This document shows, in pieces, positions 63,930-64,000 of a stretch of 64,000 bases of DNA. Within the stretch, counting starts at the first letter, position 1. Each line of letters starts with the position of its first letter. Location of the stretch: the NCBI RefSeq assembly GCF_029854155.1, contig NZ_CP122958.1, positions 1,102,001 through 1,166,000 of the forward strand, given 5' to 3'. Made by a program: the position numbers and the translations under genes. The DNA is from Methanonatronarchaeum sp. AMET-Sl (GTDB lineage: Archaea > Halobacteriota > Methanonatronarchaeia > Methanonatronarchaeales > Methanonatronarchaeaceae). The notes under the pieces were generated by a model that saw only the letters and a program-made list of their open reading frames with translations, was not told where the DNA came from and did not search any database.

Positions 63930-64000
63930 TGTGGTAACCTCCTAGTGTTTTTTCTATTTGTTTGCTTGATATTTTATATATGTGGTTGTGATGAATAAGG

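Overview
The window is archaeal chromosome, A+T-rich and gene-dense, almost certainly from a methanogenic euryarchaeon. Archaeal identity comes from Rpo7, Spt4, aIF2-gamma, S3Ae, S24e, S27ae, the KEOPS subunits Kae1, Bud32 and Pcc1, TruD, Pth2 and the archaeal mevalonate branch. Methanogen identity comes from methanogenesis marker protein 8, the F420 enzyme CofE, an FprA-type F420H2 oxidase with its rubredoxin, and the rare zinc-dependent methanogen-type seryl-tRNA synthetase. The mildly acidic proteins and this gene set would suit Methanonatronarchaeia-like lineages, but that placement is inference.

Layout. Positions 1-3 kb carry branched-chain amino acid genes (ilvB cut by the window edge, cimA/leuA-like). 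From 3.4 to 9.5 kb lie a peroxiredoxin with an ArsR-like regulator, a TGS GTPase, a bactofilin-like protein, phosphoglycerate mutase and a DUF92 membrane protein. From 9.6 to 20.2 kb there is a long minus-strand information-processing block: S3Ae, SerRS, Pcc1, a DHH nuclease, S15, an XTP pyrophosphatase, Bud32, Kae1, S27ae, S24e, dephospho-CoA kinase, Spt4, Rpo7, a PIN protein and aIF2-gamma. Plus-strand ilvD and marker protein 8 follow, then Trm1, an APC permease, 6-phospho-3-hexuloisomerase, an aminotransferase and tRNA-Gln. From 31 to 36 kb are redox flavoproteins and the archaeosine precursor genes queE, queD and queC. A second APC permease, TRAM, AKR, TruD and Pth2 come next. The 42.1-45.5 kb block is an overlapping four-gene operon for the archaeal mevalonate branch (both phosphomevalonate dehydratase subunits, the UbiD-type decarboxylase and UbiX). 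After that come HD, YjbQ and CofE genes, a KaiC-like protein, rubredoxin-FprA-histone deacetylase, an FAD oxidoreductase, the smc-scpA-scpB operon, CysRS and a CAT-anticodon tRNA.

The unexplained layer is in the intergenic DNA. I count about fifteen short repeats with a hairpin core (CTCTTTAGGGAG-like) and an end resembling GATGTCAC. They resemble IS200/IS605 element ends, although no intact tnpA or tnpB is present. Some pair up as left and right ends around 250-350 nt of structured DNA (35.8-36.2, 53.1-53.4 and 63.3-63.8 kb). Four right ends supply the stop codon of the neighbouring minus-strand gene. Separately, 49.67-49.92 kb looks like a stand-alone structured RNA gene with a TATA box about 25 nt before its closing helix.

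Other points of note: Rpo7 carries a C-terminal Ros/MucR-like zinc finger after an acidic linker; the histone deacetylase appears to start at CTG; and two very small genes (30 and 40 aa) are described. No CRISPR array, rRNA operon or complete insertion sequence was found.
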